This document shows positions 1 through 8,038 of a DNA stretch of 64,000 nt, in pieces (positions within the stretch are counted from its first letter, which is position 1; the number at the start of each line of letters is the position of its first letter). The stretch covers positions 1 to 64,000 of the forward strand of contig CAZBLH010000005.1 of NCBI GenBank assembly GCA_964492775.1, written 5' to 3'. A program made the translations under genes and the position numbers. The notes under the pieces are model-generated. The model did not search any database. It was not told the DNA's origin and saw only the letters and a list, made by a program, of their open reading frames with translations. The DNA is from WRDS01 sp964492775 (GTDB taxonomy: Bacteria; Actinomycetota; Coriobacteriia; Anaerosomatales; PHET01).

Positions 1-735
1 CAGTCGTCAGGAGTGCGACCACGTCTCCGCGGTCACTCGTGACGATCAGGAAGGGAGTCTTCACACCGGACTCGTTGTAGACACCTGCGTAGGGACGGCC
101 CGCTCCGTCGTAGAGGTAGGTGATGTCCCATGCCTCTCCACCGGTTTTTGTCGCCGAAAGCGAGAGCAGGGACAGCCCATCGTAATTCCAGATGATGACC
201 GTGGTCTTGTTTGCGGAGTCTTTAATCTCACTTCGCCTGCGCTGTCCCGCTGCGTCGTAGGTATAAGTACCGTCCACCCCGGCAGGGGTGTTGAAGGTGG
301 CAAGACGCCCCGTTCCGGTGTAGGTAAACGTCGTCGTACCCTGACTTGTGCGCTGGCCAAGCGCGTTGAAGTTGACGGAAACCGTGCTCTGCCCGGGGCG
401 CGTGATCGTCTTCAGGCGATTATTGTTGGCCTCGTTATAAACAAACGTGGCTGTGCCCGCCGAGTCGGTTGCAGTCGTAAGATTTCCGGCTTCATCGTAT
501 GAATACGTTGTGGTAGAGCTGCCGATCTTAGCGCTCGCAAGCCGCTCCTCGAGAGTATAGGCATAGCTGTTCGCTACAGAGTTTCCATAAGAGAGCAATA
601 GGGATTCGGAGATCTTCCTGCCATCGGCGTCATAAGAATAGCTCGGGCTTCCGGGCTTGGATGCCCCCATGCCCGCCCCCCACTGGTAGGCAAGGCGTCC
701 CGAGGCGTCATACTCGTAGCCGAGCGTGGGAGAAC
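1..735 (-). pseudogene. Rhs/YD-repeat protein, C-terminal-side fragment (interrupted, runs off window)
   Basis: The minus strand is open from 735 to the window edge without a stop and encodes tandem YD-type repeats such as GYEYDASGRLAYQ, YSYDEAGNL, YTYDAAGQRRR and YLYDGAGRPYAGV. YD repeats form the beta-strand shell of Rhs/teneurin-like polymorphic toxins and wall-associated proteins. The fragment is cut on its upstream side by an IS3-family element at 736. If that element and one copy of the 3-bp duplication AAC are removed, the frame continues into the fragment at 2103-2534. No toxin or core-associated domain is visible, because the 3' part lies outside the window. Repeat identity is secure; the gene as seen here is broken. 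Confidence 0.85.
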
Positions 736-788
736 TGGCCTGCGGCGACTTTCGTGAGTGTCTTTCGTCGCATCGTGCTATTCAGTTT

Positions 789-1670
789 TCAGGATGCCCG
801 GCGCCCTGTGAACGCCAGCCGGTACTCGACCGGCGTCTTGTAGCCGAGCGTGGAGTGCATGCGCTTCCGATTGTAGAACAGCTCGATGTAGGAGAAGACG
901 TCTTGCTTCACCTCCTCGAAATCCCGGTAGTCCCGGTGATGGATGCACTCGCGCTTGGCAGAAGAGAAGAAGCTCTCGGCCACGGCGTTGTCGAAAGGGC
1001 AGCCGCTTCTAGACATCGAGCCAGCGATCCCGTTGTCGGCAAGCATGCGCATGAAGCTCTTCGACGCGTACTGGATGCCGCGATCCGAATGGAAGACGGT
1101 CGGCGTGTCGGTCACGCCGCGCTTGGCTATCGCTGAAGAGAGGGCGCGCTTCACAAGCTCGACGTCGATGGACTTGGAGAGCGCGTGTCCGATGACCTCT
1201 CGGTTGAACAGGTCGATCACGACCGCCAGGTACGCCCACCCGAGCTTGGTCTTGATGTAGGTAATGTCACCGACCCAGACCTCGTCGGGACGAGCGGCGC
1301 GAAACTGCTGGCCCAAGGCGTCGTCGAAGAAGCGGCCGTCGGCCTTGCCCGATCGCCCTGGCCGAAAACGCCTGGTCGTGATGGGGTAGAGACCGGCCTC
1401 GCGCATGATCTTTCGCACCTTGTACTCGGAGAGATGGACGCCTTTTTTGGCAAGCTCACGCCACATCTTGCGGTAGCCGTAGACGCGTCGGCTGTCCTCA
1501 AAGACCTGGCGCACACAGGCGGTGAGCTCGCGATACTCCCGCGCACGCGCCTCCCGCTCCTGTCGCCTCCTGTTCCACTGGTGGTAGGCGGACGACTTCA
1601 GCCCGAGTGCTCTGCACATCTTCTCCACGGTGAAGACGGGGCTGTGACGAAGGATCGCTTCGTACTTCAT
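789..1670 (-). CDS. IS3-family transposase OrfB (DDE integrase core), copy 1
   Basis: This 293-residue protein is the catalytic half of an IS3 transposase. An N-terminal helix-turn-helix-like region (about residues 15-95, with RRVYGYRKMWREL) is followed by an rve integrase core. The acidic triad is visible as D135 (VGDITYIK), D196 (FHSDRGIQYAS) and E232 (NAVAESFFSSAKREC), giving the DD(35)E spacing of IS3/retroviral integrases. Its ATG overlaps the orfA stop as ATGA. The frame upstream of the ATG is open back to an A6 run in orfA (complement 1700-1705). A -1 slip there would give an OrfAB fusion, the usual way IS3 elements make active transposase. No inactivating change is seen. Confidence 0.95.
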   Translation of the reverse strand: MKYEAILRHSPVFTVEKMCRALGLKSSAYHQWNRRRQEREARAREYRELTACVRQVFEDSRRVYGYRKMWRELAKKGVHLSEYKVRKIMREAGLYPITTRRFRPGRSGKADGRFFDDALGQQFRAARPDEVWVGDITYIKTKLGWAYLAVVIDLFNREVIGHALSKSIDVELVKRALSSAIAKRGVTDTPTVFHSDRGIQYASKSFMRMLADNGIAGSMSRSGCPFDNAVAESFFSSAKRECIHHRDYRDFEEVKQDVFSYIELFYNRKRMHSTLGYKTPVEYRLAFTGRRAS

Positions 1671-2011
1671 CTTTGTGGTTGCATGAAGATGTGCAGGGAT
1701 TTTTTCAAGATCTCGACCTTCTCGCGCTCCTCTTTAAGGAGCTTCTCCGTCCGTTTGAGCTCGCGCTCGAGATCCTTGGCTTTTTGCCTGAACTCCGGCG
1801 TCGACCCGGGGTTTCTCGTCCGAAAACCCTTCTCTTCTGCGTAGGTGGGCATGTCGTGGCTCTTGCGGTACTCGCGCACCCACTTGCACACGGTGTTGGT
1901 GTCGATGCCCATCTCTTCTGCCACGCTTGTGGCGGACTTGCCGGACGAGAGGATGAACTCGGCGGTCTGCTCCCTGATTTCAGCAGAGTACTTGGTGTTG
2001 GGGCTCGGCAT
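1667..2011 (-). CDS. IS3-family OrfA (helix-turn-helix), copy 1
   Basis: OrfA is a 114-residue protein that recognises the IS ends and regulates transposition in IS3 elements. It has an N-terminal homeodomain-like HTH (about residues 7-50, SATSVAEEMGIDTNTVCKWV). A C-terminal coiled-coil/leucine-zipper region follows (DLERELKRTEKLLKEEREKVEILKK broken over residues 78-104), typical for OrfA multimerisation. The tandem AAA AAA lysine codons in the zipper are the probable -1 frameshift site: reading AAA-AAA then shifting back one base enters orfB in frame. The stop codon overlaps the orfB start. Confidence 0.93.
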   Translation of the reverse strand: MPSPNTKYSAEIREQTAEFILSSGKSATSVAEEMGIDTNTVCKWVREYRKSHDMPTYAEEKGFRTRNPGSTPEFRQKAKDLERELKRTEKLLKEEREKVEILKKSLHIFMQPQR

Positions 2012-2102
2012 GTCTGGGTCTCGCCTCCTTGTCGCTTTCGTTCACTGCATTCTTGTATGCATATGGCGACAAAACCCACTCACGCTTTTTCAGCGCGGGC
2101 CA

Positions 2103-2534
2103 AACCCGCAGATGAGTTCAGGACCACCACGGTTTCGCGATCTCCGGTATCGCGCGTGGACACACTACGTGTGATGGGACTGATTCCGGCCCCCGTGGAC
2201 AGCCGTGTCGTCTCAAGCCCGTTCGAGCCTAAGGTGGTGGTAGTTGCAATCCCGCCATAAGTATCCGTGCGGACGGTCTGGCCAGGCGTGTTCTGCGGGT
2301 ACGTGAAGCCCACTTCACGCCCGGAGGGCGTATGGGTCTCGCCTGTTGGACGCCCAAGAGAGTCAAAGTTGGTCACGAGCTTCTTTATAAGCGCGTTTGA
2401 GACATTGAGGTGACTCTCTGCCGTCACGCGTCCGAATGCGTCGTATTCGTATATAAGCTTCAGGTTGTCAGGATCGGTAGTCTTGGTGAGGCGTCCGAGC
2501 GCGTCATCATAGACATTGGTGGTAATCTTGCCTC
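2103..2534 (-). pseudogene. Rhs/YD-repeat protein, internal fragment between the two IS copies
   Basis: The minus strand is open through the whole interval and encodes YD repeats (VYDDALGRLTKTTD, IYEYDAFGRV, NFDSLGRPTGETHTPSG). It joins in frame to the 1-735 fragment once IS copy 1 and one AAC repeat are removed. Its upstream end is cut by IS copy 2 at 2535. The sequence beyond copy 2 (3902 onward) no longer encodes YD repeats, so the 5' part of the gene is missing from this locus. Confidence 0.85.
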
Positions 2535-2587
2535 TGGCCTGCGGCGACTTTCGTGAGTGTCTTTCGTCGCATCGTGCTATTCAGTTT

Positions 2588-3469
2588 TCAGGATGCCCGG
2601 CGCCCTGTGAACGCCAGCCGGTACTCGACCGGCGTCTTGTAGCCGAGCGTGGAGTGCATGCGCTTCCGATTGTAGAACAGCTCGATGTAGGAGAAGACGT
2701 CTTGCTTCACCTCCTCGAAATCCCGGTAGTCCCGGTGATGGATGCACTCGCGCTTGGCAGAAGAGAAGAAGCTCTCGGCCACGGCGTTGTCGAAAGGGCA
2801 GCCGCTTCTAGACATCGAGCCAGCGATCCCGTTGTCGGCAAGCATGCGCATGAAGCTCTTCGACGCGTACTGGATGCCGCGATCCGAATGGAAGACGGTC
2901 GGCGTGTCGGTCACGCCGCGCTTGGCTATCGCTGAAGAGAGGGCGCGCTTCACAAGCTCGACGTCGATGGACTTGGAGAGCGCGTGTCCGATGACCTCTC
3001 GGTTGAACAGGTCGATCACGACCGCCAGGTACGCCCACCCGAGCTTGGTCTTGATGTAGGTAATGTCACCGACCCAGACCTCGTCGGGACGAGCGGCGCG
3101 AAACTGCTGGCCCAAGGCGTCGTCGAAGAAGCGGCCGTCGGCCTTGCCCGATCGCCCTGGCCGAAAACGCCTGGTCGTGATGGGGTAGAGACCGGCCTCG
3201 CGCATGATCTTTCGCACCTTGTACTCGGAGAGATGGACGCCTTTTTTGGCAAGCTCACGCCACATCTTGCGGTAGCCGTAGACGCGTCGGCTGTCCTCAA
3301 AGACCTGGCGCACACAGGCGGTGAGCTCGCGATACTCCCGCGCACGCGCCTCCCGCTCCTGTCGCCTCCTGTTCCACTGGTGGTAGGCGGACGACTTCAG
3401 CCCGAGTGCTCTGCACATCTTCTCCACGGTGAAGACGGGGCTGTGACGAAGGATCGCTTCGTACTTCAT
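2588..3469 (-). CDS. IS3-family transposase OrfB, copy 2
   Basis: Identical in sequence to the 293-residue OrfB of copy 1, with intact D135, D196 and E232 in a DD(35)E core. The lack of any difference between the copies points to recent transposition or gene conversion. The start overlaps the orfA stop by ATGA, and an OrfAB fusion can form by -1 frameshift at the A6 run (complement 3499-3504). Confidence 0.95.
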   Translation of the reverse strand: MKYEAILRHSPVFTVEKMCRALGLKSSAYHQWNRRRQEREARAREYRELTACVRQVFEDSRRVYGYRKMWRELAKKGVHLSEYKVRKIMREAGLYPITTRRFRPGRSGKADGRFFDDALGQQFRAARPDEVWVGDITYIKTKLGWAYLAVVIDLFNREVIGHALSKSIDVELVKRALSSAIAKRGVTDTPTVFHSDRGIQYASKSFMRMLADNGIAGSMSRSGCPFDNAVAESFFSSAKRECIHHRDYRDFEEVKQDVFSYIELFYNRKRMHSTLGYKTPVEYRLAFTGRRAS

Positions 3470-3810
3470 CTTTGTGGTTGCATGAAGATGTGCAGGGATT
3501 TTTTCAAGATCTCGACCTTCTCGCGCTCCTCTTTAAGGAGCTTCTCCGTCCGTTTGAGCTCGCGCTCGAGATCCTTGGCTTTTTGCCTGAACTCCGGCGT
3601 CGACCCGGGGTTTCTCGTCCGAAAACCCTTCTCTTCTGCGTAGGTGGGCATGTCGTGGCTCTTGCGGTACTCGCGCACCCACTTGCACACGGTGTTGGTG
3701 TCGATGCCCATCTCTTCTGCCACGCTTGTGGCGGACTTGCCGGACGAGAGGATGAACTCGGCGGTCTGCTCCCTGATTTCAGCAGAGTACTTGGTGTTGG
3801 GGCTCGGCAT
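3466..3810 (-). CDS. IS3-family OrfA, copy 2
   Basis: Identical 114-residue HTH plus coiled-coil OrfA. It lies upstream of and overlaps orfB by 4 bases. Both reading frames are intact, so this copy could be transposition-competent even though its flanks show that it now marks a rearrangement junction. Confidence 0.93.
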   Translation of the reverse strand: MPSPNTKYSAEIREQTAEFILSSGKSATSVAEEMGIDTNTVCKWVREYRKSHDMPTYAEEKGFRTRNPGSTPEFRQKAKDLERELKRTEKLLKEEREKVEILKKSLHIFMQPQR

Positions 3811-4035
3811 GTCTGGGTCTCGCCTCCTTGTCGCTTTCGTTCACTGCATTCTTGTATGCATATGGCGACAAAACCCACTCACGCTTTTTCAGCGCGGGCC
3901 AGTTGGGCGCAATCGACTGGTAAAGTTTGCCAGCGCAAAGCCGCCCGCGCAAGTCCAAGAATCGCATCCGGTGGCATCTGCCAGCGAGGAATCTCCCCCA
4001 CCAAAAGATGCACTGTCCTGCGACAGCTTAGCCAC

Positions 4036-4788
4036 TCACCGCCCGGCGCGCCGCCACCTCGTGACGTAGGCCTCGAGCGCGTCGAGCGCCTCGTAGATCA
4101 CGACCCCCATGAGCGCCATCGCGATGATGCCGGCGAACATCGCCGGGTAGTCGATGCGACCCCACGCGTCGACGATGAACCAGCCGAGCCCGTTGGTGCC
4201 GGCGATCGACTCGGCGAAGAAGAGAACGGCGACCGCCGTGCCGGACCCGATGCGCAAGGCCGTGAAGATCTCGGGCAGCGCTGCGGGCAGGACGACGTGA
4301 CGCGCGATATCGAACCGGTCGGCGCCGAGCGAGCGCACCGAGAGCACGGCGCCCTCGGGCACCGCGCGCGCGGCGTCACGCGCCGTCACAAGCACCTGGA
4401 AGAAGATGATGAGCGCGATCAGCACGACTTTGGGCGCGTTCCCCAGGCCCAGGAGCACGAGCAGGATCGGCAGGAAGACCACTTTGGGAATCGGATAGGT
4501 GATGAAGATGATCGGCGCGAAGACCGCATCGGCGCGCGGCGAGCGCCCGAGCGCGAGCCCAAGCGGCACCGCGATCACGGTCCCGATCGCCATCGCGGCG
4601 AACACCCGCAGGAACGAGAGCCAGCCGTGCGGCCACAGGTCGGGCATCAGACCCACGAACGCCGCTATCGCGGCCGTAGGCCCCGGCAGCGCGGGCGAGT
4701 CCAGTGCGGCAGCCACGAGCGCCCATACGACCACGAGCGCGAGCACCCCGATTGCGTAGCCCGCTATCTTGCGCGCAACGCCGCTCAC
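4036..4788 (-). CDS. ABC transporter permease, SsuC/TauC-like
   Basis: A 250-residue inner-membrane permease with about six hydrophobic segments and a binding-protein-dependent transport domain. The cytoplasmic coupling loop is recognisable as LPAALPEIFTALRIGSG. The family (BPD_transp_1, SsuC/TauC/nitrate type) imports sulfonates, taurine, nitrate, thiamine precursors or similar small anions. The substrate cannot be read from the permease. Start: GTG at 4788 overlaps the ATPase stop as GTGA, so translation is coupled. No solute-binding protein gene lies next to it. The gene downstream would have been at the IS copy 2 breakpoint 134 bp away, so a binding protein may have been lost by the rearrangement or lies elsewhere. 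Confidence 0.9.
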   Translation of the reverse strand: MSGVARKIAGYAIGVLALVVVWALVAAALDSPALPGPTAAIAAFVGLMPDLWPHGWLSFLRVFAAMAIGTVIAVPLGLALGRSPRADAVFAPIIFITYPIPKVVFLPILLVLLGLGNAPKVVLIALIIFFQVLVTARDAARAVPEGAVLSVRSLGADRFDIARHVVLPAALPEIFTALRIGSGTAVAVLFFAESIAGTNGLGWFIVDAWGRIDYPAMFAGIIAMALMGVVIYEALDALEAYVTRWRRAGR

Positions 4789-5645
4789 TGAGGCATCACG
4801 CTCTCCTCGGCAAGCACGGCCCCTTCGGCGACCAGAAGAGACCTCAGCCGTGCGCACACGTCGAAGAACGCCGAGGATTGCCGGTACCCCGCCTCGCCCA
4901 TCCCGGGGTTGTCGACGATCGAGCGCACCCGCCCGGGCCTCGGCGACATCACGACGATGCGACGGCCCAAGAACGCCGCCTCCTCGATGGAGTGCGTCAC
5001 GAGCACCTGCGCGTGGGCACGGCGCTTCCAGAGTTCGAGCAGCACGTTCTGCAGATCTTCGCGCGTAAGTGCGTCCAACGCCGAGAGCGGCTCGTCCATC
5101 AGCAGCAGGTCGGCGTCGAGCGCGACCGCTCGCGCGAGCCCCACGCGCTGGCGCATGCCGCCCGAAAGTTCGCCGGGGTAGGAGCGTGCGAACTCGCCGA
5201 GCCCCACCCGCTCGAGCGCGTCGCGGGTGAGCTGGCGAGCGCGAGCCCTGCTCTCGCCGCGCACCACGAGCCCGAGCCCCGCGTTGTCCTCGACGGTCTT
5301 CCATGGCAGCAGCCCGTGTTCTTGCAAGATGAGCGCTGTGCGGCGGCTCGGGCAAACAATCTCGGCGCCTGCAACGAGCACCCGCCCGCTCGTCGGCGCG
5401 AGCAGCCCGGCCGCCAGCAGCAGCGAGGTGGACTTGCCGCACCCGCTCGGACCGATGATGGCGATCGGCTCGCCGCAGCCGACCGTGAGCGTCAGCCCGC
5501 CGAGGGCCTCCACCCGTCGGTCGAGTCCTCGGTAGACGACCTCGACATCAACGAACTCGAGCGCCGGTGGGCGCGACCCACCCGGACCCGGCGCAGGCGC
5601 GACAGGTCGCGAGCCGGACTCGCTCGGTTCGCTCAGCGGTCGCAT
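4785..5645 (-). CDS. ABC transporter ATP-binding protein, SsuB/TauB-like
   Basis: A 286-residue ATPase that powers the adjacent permease. Visible motifs are Walker A GPSGCGKST (about residues 64-72), Q-loop LILQEHGLLPWKTV, signature LSGGMRQRVGLARA, Walker B LLLMDEP and switch histidine VLVTHSIEEA. The PWKT Q-loop and the EAAFLGRRIVVMSPRPGR stretch are typical of the nitrate/sulfonate/taurine group. About 28 proline/glycine-rich residues precede the domain. The start overlaps the end of the upstream acetyltransferase gene by 13 bp and the end overlaps the permease, so the three genes form one minus-strand transcription unit. Confidence 0.92.
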   Translation of the reverse strand: MRPLSEPSESGSRPVAPAPGPGGSRPPALEFVDVEVVYRGLDRRVEALGGLTLTVGCGEPIAIIGPSGCGKSTSLLLAAGLLAPTSGRVLVAGAEIVCPSRRTALILQEHGLLPWKTVEDNAGLGLVVRGESRARARQLTRDALERVGLGEFARSYPGELSGGMRQRVGLARAVALDADLLLMDEPLSALDALTREDLQNVLLELWKRRAHAQVLVTHSIEEAAFLGRRIVVMSPRPGRVRSIVDNPGMGEAGYRQSSAFFDVCARLRSLLVAEGAVLAEESVMPQ

Positions 5646-6235
5646 ACCGCCCTGCGCAGCCGAATCTCGTCGCGCACGGGGATCGAGGAGAAGCCCGGGG
5701 TCGCCGAGCCGAACCGGTCGGCAGCCTCCCCCACTGCAACCTCATAGATCGCGAACCCGTGGCGCTGGTAGAAGTAGAGCAGCGGCATATCGTCGTTGGT
5801 CACCGAAGCGCGCGAGAAGGCGAGCCCGCGGGCGGACGCGAACGCCTCGGCCTCGGCCAGCAGCATCGTACCCACTCCCATCGACTGGAACTCGGGATAG
5901 ACCGACAGAAAGATGTGAGTGGCCTCGCCCGCCTGGACGGCCAGCGAGAGCAGGCCCGCGAGCTGGCCGTCCTCCTCGGCGATGAAGTTGATGCCAGCGA
6001 GCACGTCGAAGGTCTGGCCGAAGGTGTCGACGATCGTCTCGCCGATCGCCCGGTCGCAGATCGTCTCGATCGCCGAGCGATCCTCTGCGCCCGCTCGGCG
6101 GACCGTGAACCCCCCGCCATCGCGCGTGGAGTGCGCACCGCACGTGATCGCTACCCGCGCCTCGCCGAGCGGCAGGTCCTTGCCGCATTCCGGACAGCGG
6201 TAATGTGGGAACGGAAGGTCGAAATCAGCGGACAT
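5633..6235 (-). CDS. GNAT-family N-acetyltransferase with N-terminal zinc-ribbon-like motif
   Basis: About 200 residues. The N-terminus has paired cysteines (YRCPECGKDL and later ITCGAH), a short zinc-ribbon-like element. A GNAT fold follows: SMGVGTMLLAEAEAFA is the acetyl-CoA-binding motif A, and YFYQRHGF is the C-terminal beta-bulge motif. Substrate unknown. ATG at 6235 is preferred over the longer in-frame start because it has GGAG about 9 bases upstream and the extension is arginine-rich, low-complexity and overlaps the promoter region of the divergent HAD gene. First gene of the ABC transporter operon. Confidence 0.82.
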   Translation of the reverse strand: MSADFDLPFPHYRCPECGKDLPLGEARVAITCGAHSTRDGGGFTVRRAGAEDRSAIETICDRAIGETIVDTFGQTFDVLAGINFIAEEDGQLAGLLSLAVQAGEATHIFLSVYPEFQSMGVGTMLLAEAEAFASARGLAFSRASVTNDDMPLLYFYQRHGFAIYEVAVGEAADRFGSATPGFSSIPVRDEIRLRRAVCDR

Positions 6236-6391
6236 ACGCCCTGCTCCTGTCGTTTCGTCGGGCACGCGCCCGTCCGTGTTAGTTATACCGTTTCGCACCC
6301 GCCGCGGCGAGGGTATACAGGCACCGCCGGTTCGGCGAACGGTGCCCACGGACTCGTGGGCGGCATGTGACCAGCGGTGTATCATCGCGGC

Positions 6392-7288
6392 ATGGACACA
6401 CCGCTCATCACCGCCGATGCGAGAGCTTTGGCCGCGCTCGGCCGAGTCGAGATCCTCTACACCGACCTCGACGGGACGCTGCTCGCGCCTGGCGGGTCAT
6501 TGCTCGCCGACTCGAGCGGCTCACCCTCGACCGCGCTTGCCGAGACGATCGTCGAGCTCGCGCATGCGGGAGTCACGATCGTCCCGATATCCGGTCGCAA
6601 CCGCGTACAGCTCACTGAGCTTACGCGACTGGTGGGCTGGCGCGACTTCATCGCCGAGGCCGGCGCCGTCATCGTGCGCGGAGCGGGCGCCGGAGCCACG
6701 ATCGCGTACAACTACGGCGCGTGGAGCGCCTCGACGCTCGCACCCGGCGACACTCCCTACGATGTCATCGAGCGCTCAGGCGTGGTCGATGCGCTCCAGC
6801 AGGCCTTCCCCGGTCTCGTCGAGTACCACACGCCGTGGGATCGCAGGCGTGAGGCGACACACCTGCTTCGCGGCTGCCTGGACGTCGCCGAGGCCCAAGC
6901 AGTAATCGACCACATCGATCCGCCGGTGGACCTGATCGACAACGGTATGGTGCGCAACGCGGGCACCCTGAAGTGCACTGATGGAGCCCGGCCGCACGCG
7001 TACCACCTCGTCCCGCGCGGCGTGAGTAAGGCGCAAGCGATCGCACTCGACTTGGCGGCCCGGGGTCTCGATCGTTTTCAGGCCGCCGCGATCGGCGACT
7101 CAGCGACCGACATCCAGATGGCGAACTCGGTCGCGGCCATGACACTCGTGGCGAACGCGTTCGAGAGCTCGGGCGTGCTAGGCGAGCTCGCCGAGCGGCC
7201 GCGTGACAACATCTGGCGCACCGCCGGGCAGCGCTGCGAGGGGTGGAGTGAGTTCGCGCGAATCTGGCTGGGCGCCCGAGCGGGCTAG
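6392..7288 (+). CDS. HAD-superfamily (Cof/IIB type) sugar-phosphate-phosphatase-like hydrolase
   Basis: A 298-residue cytoplasmic phosphohydrolase. HAD motif I is DLDGTLL (nucleophile D and general acid D), motif II lies in IVPISGR, and motif IV is GDSATDIQMAN near the C-terminus. The cap insertion between motifs II and III fits the C2/IIB group that includes mannosyl-3-phosphoglycerate and sucrose-phosphate phosphatases and Cof-type enzymes. The metabolite cannot be specified. ATG 6392 is chosen over GTG 6377; neither has a strong ribosome site. It is divergent from the acetyltransferase operon. Confidence 0.85.
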   Translation: MDTPLITADARALAALGRVEILYTDLDGTLLAPGGSLLADSSGSPSTALAETIVELAHAGVTIVPISGRNRVQLTELTRLVGWRDFIAEAGAVIVRGAGAGATIAYNYGAWSASTLAPGDTPYDVIERSGVVDALQQAFPGLVEYHTPWDRRREATHLLRGCLDVAEAQAVIDHIDPPVDLIDNGMVRNAGTLKCTDGARPHAYHLVPRGVSKAQAIALDLAARGLDRFQAAAIGDSATDIQMANSVAAMTLVANAFESSGVLGELAERPRDNIWRTAGQRCEGWSEFARIWLGARAG

Positions 7289-7308
7289 CGACGCCCGCTA
7301 GCGGCGGG

Positions 7309-7482
7309 CTACTCCTCGCCCTGCCGCGGTGGCGCGGGGTTCTCGGCCATCTCGCCAAGCCACTCGGAGATCGCGCGCTTCACGAGTTCCTCGGGAGTGG
7401 TCTTGAGGCGCTCGGCCCAGTCCAGCAGTTCTGAATGACGGCCGCACTCGATCTCGACCTGGATCAGGACGCAGTCTTGCAC
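7309..7482 (-). CDS. Small ribbon-helix-helix-like protein (57 aa)
   Basis: A GTG-initiated frame of 57 codons, convergent with the HAD gene. It starts VQDCVLIQVEIECG (a beta-strand) followed by two predicted amphipathic helices (HSELLDWAERLKT, TPEELVKRAISEWLGEMAE), the layout of Arc/MetJ/CopG-type proteins. GGGGGTGG lies just upstream of the GTG, and an in-frame TGA further upstream rules out a longer form. It could be a DNA-binding regulator or antitoxin-like, but no toxin partner is adjacent. Assignment rests on length and helix pattern only. Confidence 0.6.
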   Translation of the reverse strand: MQDCVLIQVEIECGRHSELLDWAERLKTTPEELVKRAISEWLGEMAENPAPPRQGEE

Positions 7483-7687
7483 TGTCCACCCCCGGAGACG
7501 CCGTGGTCATGTCGGTTCACAGAGACTACAGCATTCTACCCCGCCGAGGCTCTCTCGGCTGCTCGAAGCGGTCCCCATGGCTTCGGCTACCATGCCCGCT
7601 GACTTTACCTTCACCTGCCGCAGGTGTACGATTCGTCTGCTCGGCGTCTTTCGTGCGCTCGAGCGTTGACAGCTTAGGGAAGTCTGC

Positions 7688-7915
7688 TCCGTCCGTTACG
7701 GTGCGGCTCCTGTTCGAACACAGGCCACTGCCCGGAAATGTCGAGAGACGCCAATGGGTAGAGCAGCCCTCGCCGGCTTAAGGCGAAGGCTAAGGTGGCT
7801 GGACTCGCGGTAGGCGCGCCACGCGCCGAGTACCGCAGGCGGGAGCACCCCGCTGCGTCGGCGACACCACGCGCCGCGCGTCCTACGTCGGGCAGTGCCA
7901 AAACCGCAGACGAGG
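7688..7915 (+). promoter_or_regulatory. M-box (ykoK) magnesium riboswitch
   Basis: The core matches the M-box consensus closely: GGCTCCTG...ACAGGC..CTGCCC.GAAATGTCGA.AGACGCCAATGGGT.GA.CAG at about 7701-7769. The 3' conserved part CCTACG.CG..CAGTGCCAAAACC is at about 7881-7904. The middle stem is extended compared with Bacillus examples. M-box RNAs bind several Mg2+ ions and usually switch off transport genes when Mg2+ is plentiful. Here the RNA precedes a strong intrinsic terminator (8004-8038) and then a MgtE-domain protein and an Nramp-related transporter, as expected for Mg2+ homeostasis. Confidence 0.93.
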
Positions 7916-8003
7916 GACGGGGACGGCCACGCGATCTCGCGACGGTTGCTCGGTGGTCCATGCCATCGGCGCCTGCGAAGATGCGCGGTGAATGTCGTCG
8001 CCC

Positions 8004-8038
8004 GCCCCTGGTCCGAATACCGGACGCAGGGGCTTTTC
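8004..8038 (+). terminator. Intrinsic terminator of the M-box expression platform
   Basis: GCCCCTG-GTCCG-AATA-CGGAC-GCAGGGGC forms a long GC-rich hairpin followed by TTTTCT. It lies between the M-box and the first transporter gene and has no gene of its own to end, so it is the attenuator. Confidence 0.85.

Larger units (their letters stand above)
736..2102 (-). mobile_element. IS3-family insertion sequence, copy 1 (1,367 bp, 3-bp target duplication)
   Basis: The element begins TGGCCTGCGG and ends CGCGGGCCA. The ends are imperfect inverted repeats of about 25 bp (TGGCCtGCG...CGTGAGTG on the left, TGGCCcGCG...CGTGAGTG on the right strand), with the terminal TG...CA usual in IS3. It is flanked directly by AAC at 733-735 and 2103-2105, a 3-bp target duplication. 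It carries overlapping orfA and orfB on the minus strand. It sits inside an Rhs-type gene whose frame is restored on precise excision, so this copy is a simple, recent insertion. Confidence 0.95.
2535..3901 (-). mobile_element. IS3-family insertion sequence, copy 2 (no target duplication)
   Basis: This 1,367-bp element appears identical to copy 1 line by line, in the same orientation and offset by exactly 1,799 bp. The left flank is CTC (2532-2534, inside the Rhs gene) and the right flank is GTT (3902-3904), so there is no target duplication. That is the expected product of homologous recombination between two IS copies at different sites, or of an IS-mediated adjacent deletion. An assembly misjoin at a repeat longer than the reads would look the same. 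Confidence 0.93.

Noticed and set aside
736..3901. Composite transposon made of two direct IS3 copies flanking a cargo segment.
   Set aside because: The segment between is part of the Rhs gene that continues in frame on the far side of copy 1, and copy 1 has its own target duplication, so it inserted alone; there is no independent cargo.
4789..5442. An N-terminal extension of the ABC permease frame up to 468 codons.
   Set aside because: The extension overlaps the ATPase gene in another frame and is arginine/alanine-rich; the GTG at 4788 with GTGA overlap gives the normal family length.
7660..7700. Promoter of the M-box transcript from TTGACA at 7666-7671.
   Set aside because: No acceptable -10 box lies 16-19 bases downstream, and the RNA core begins almost at once; left unassigned.
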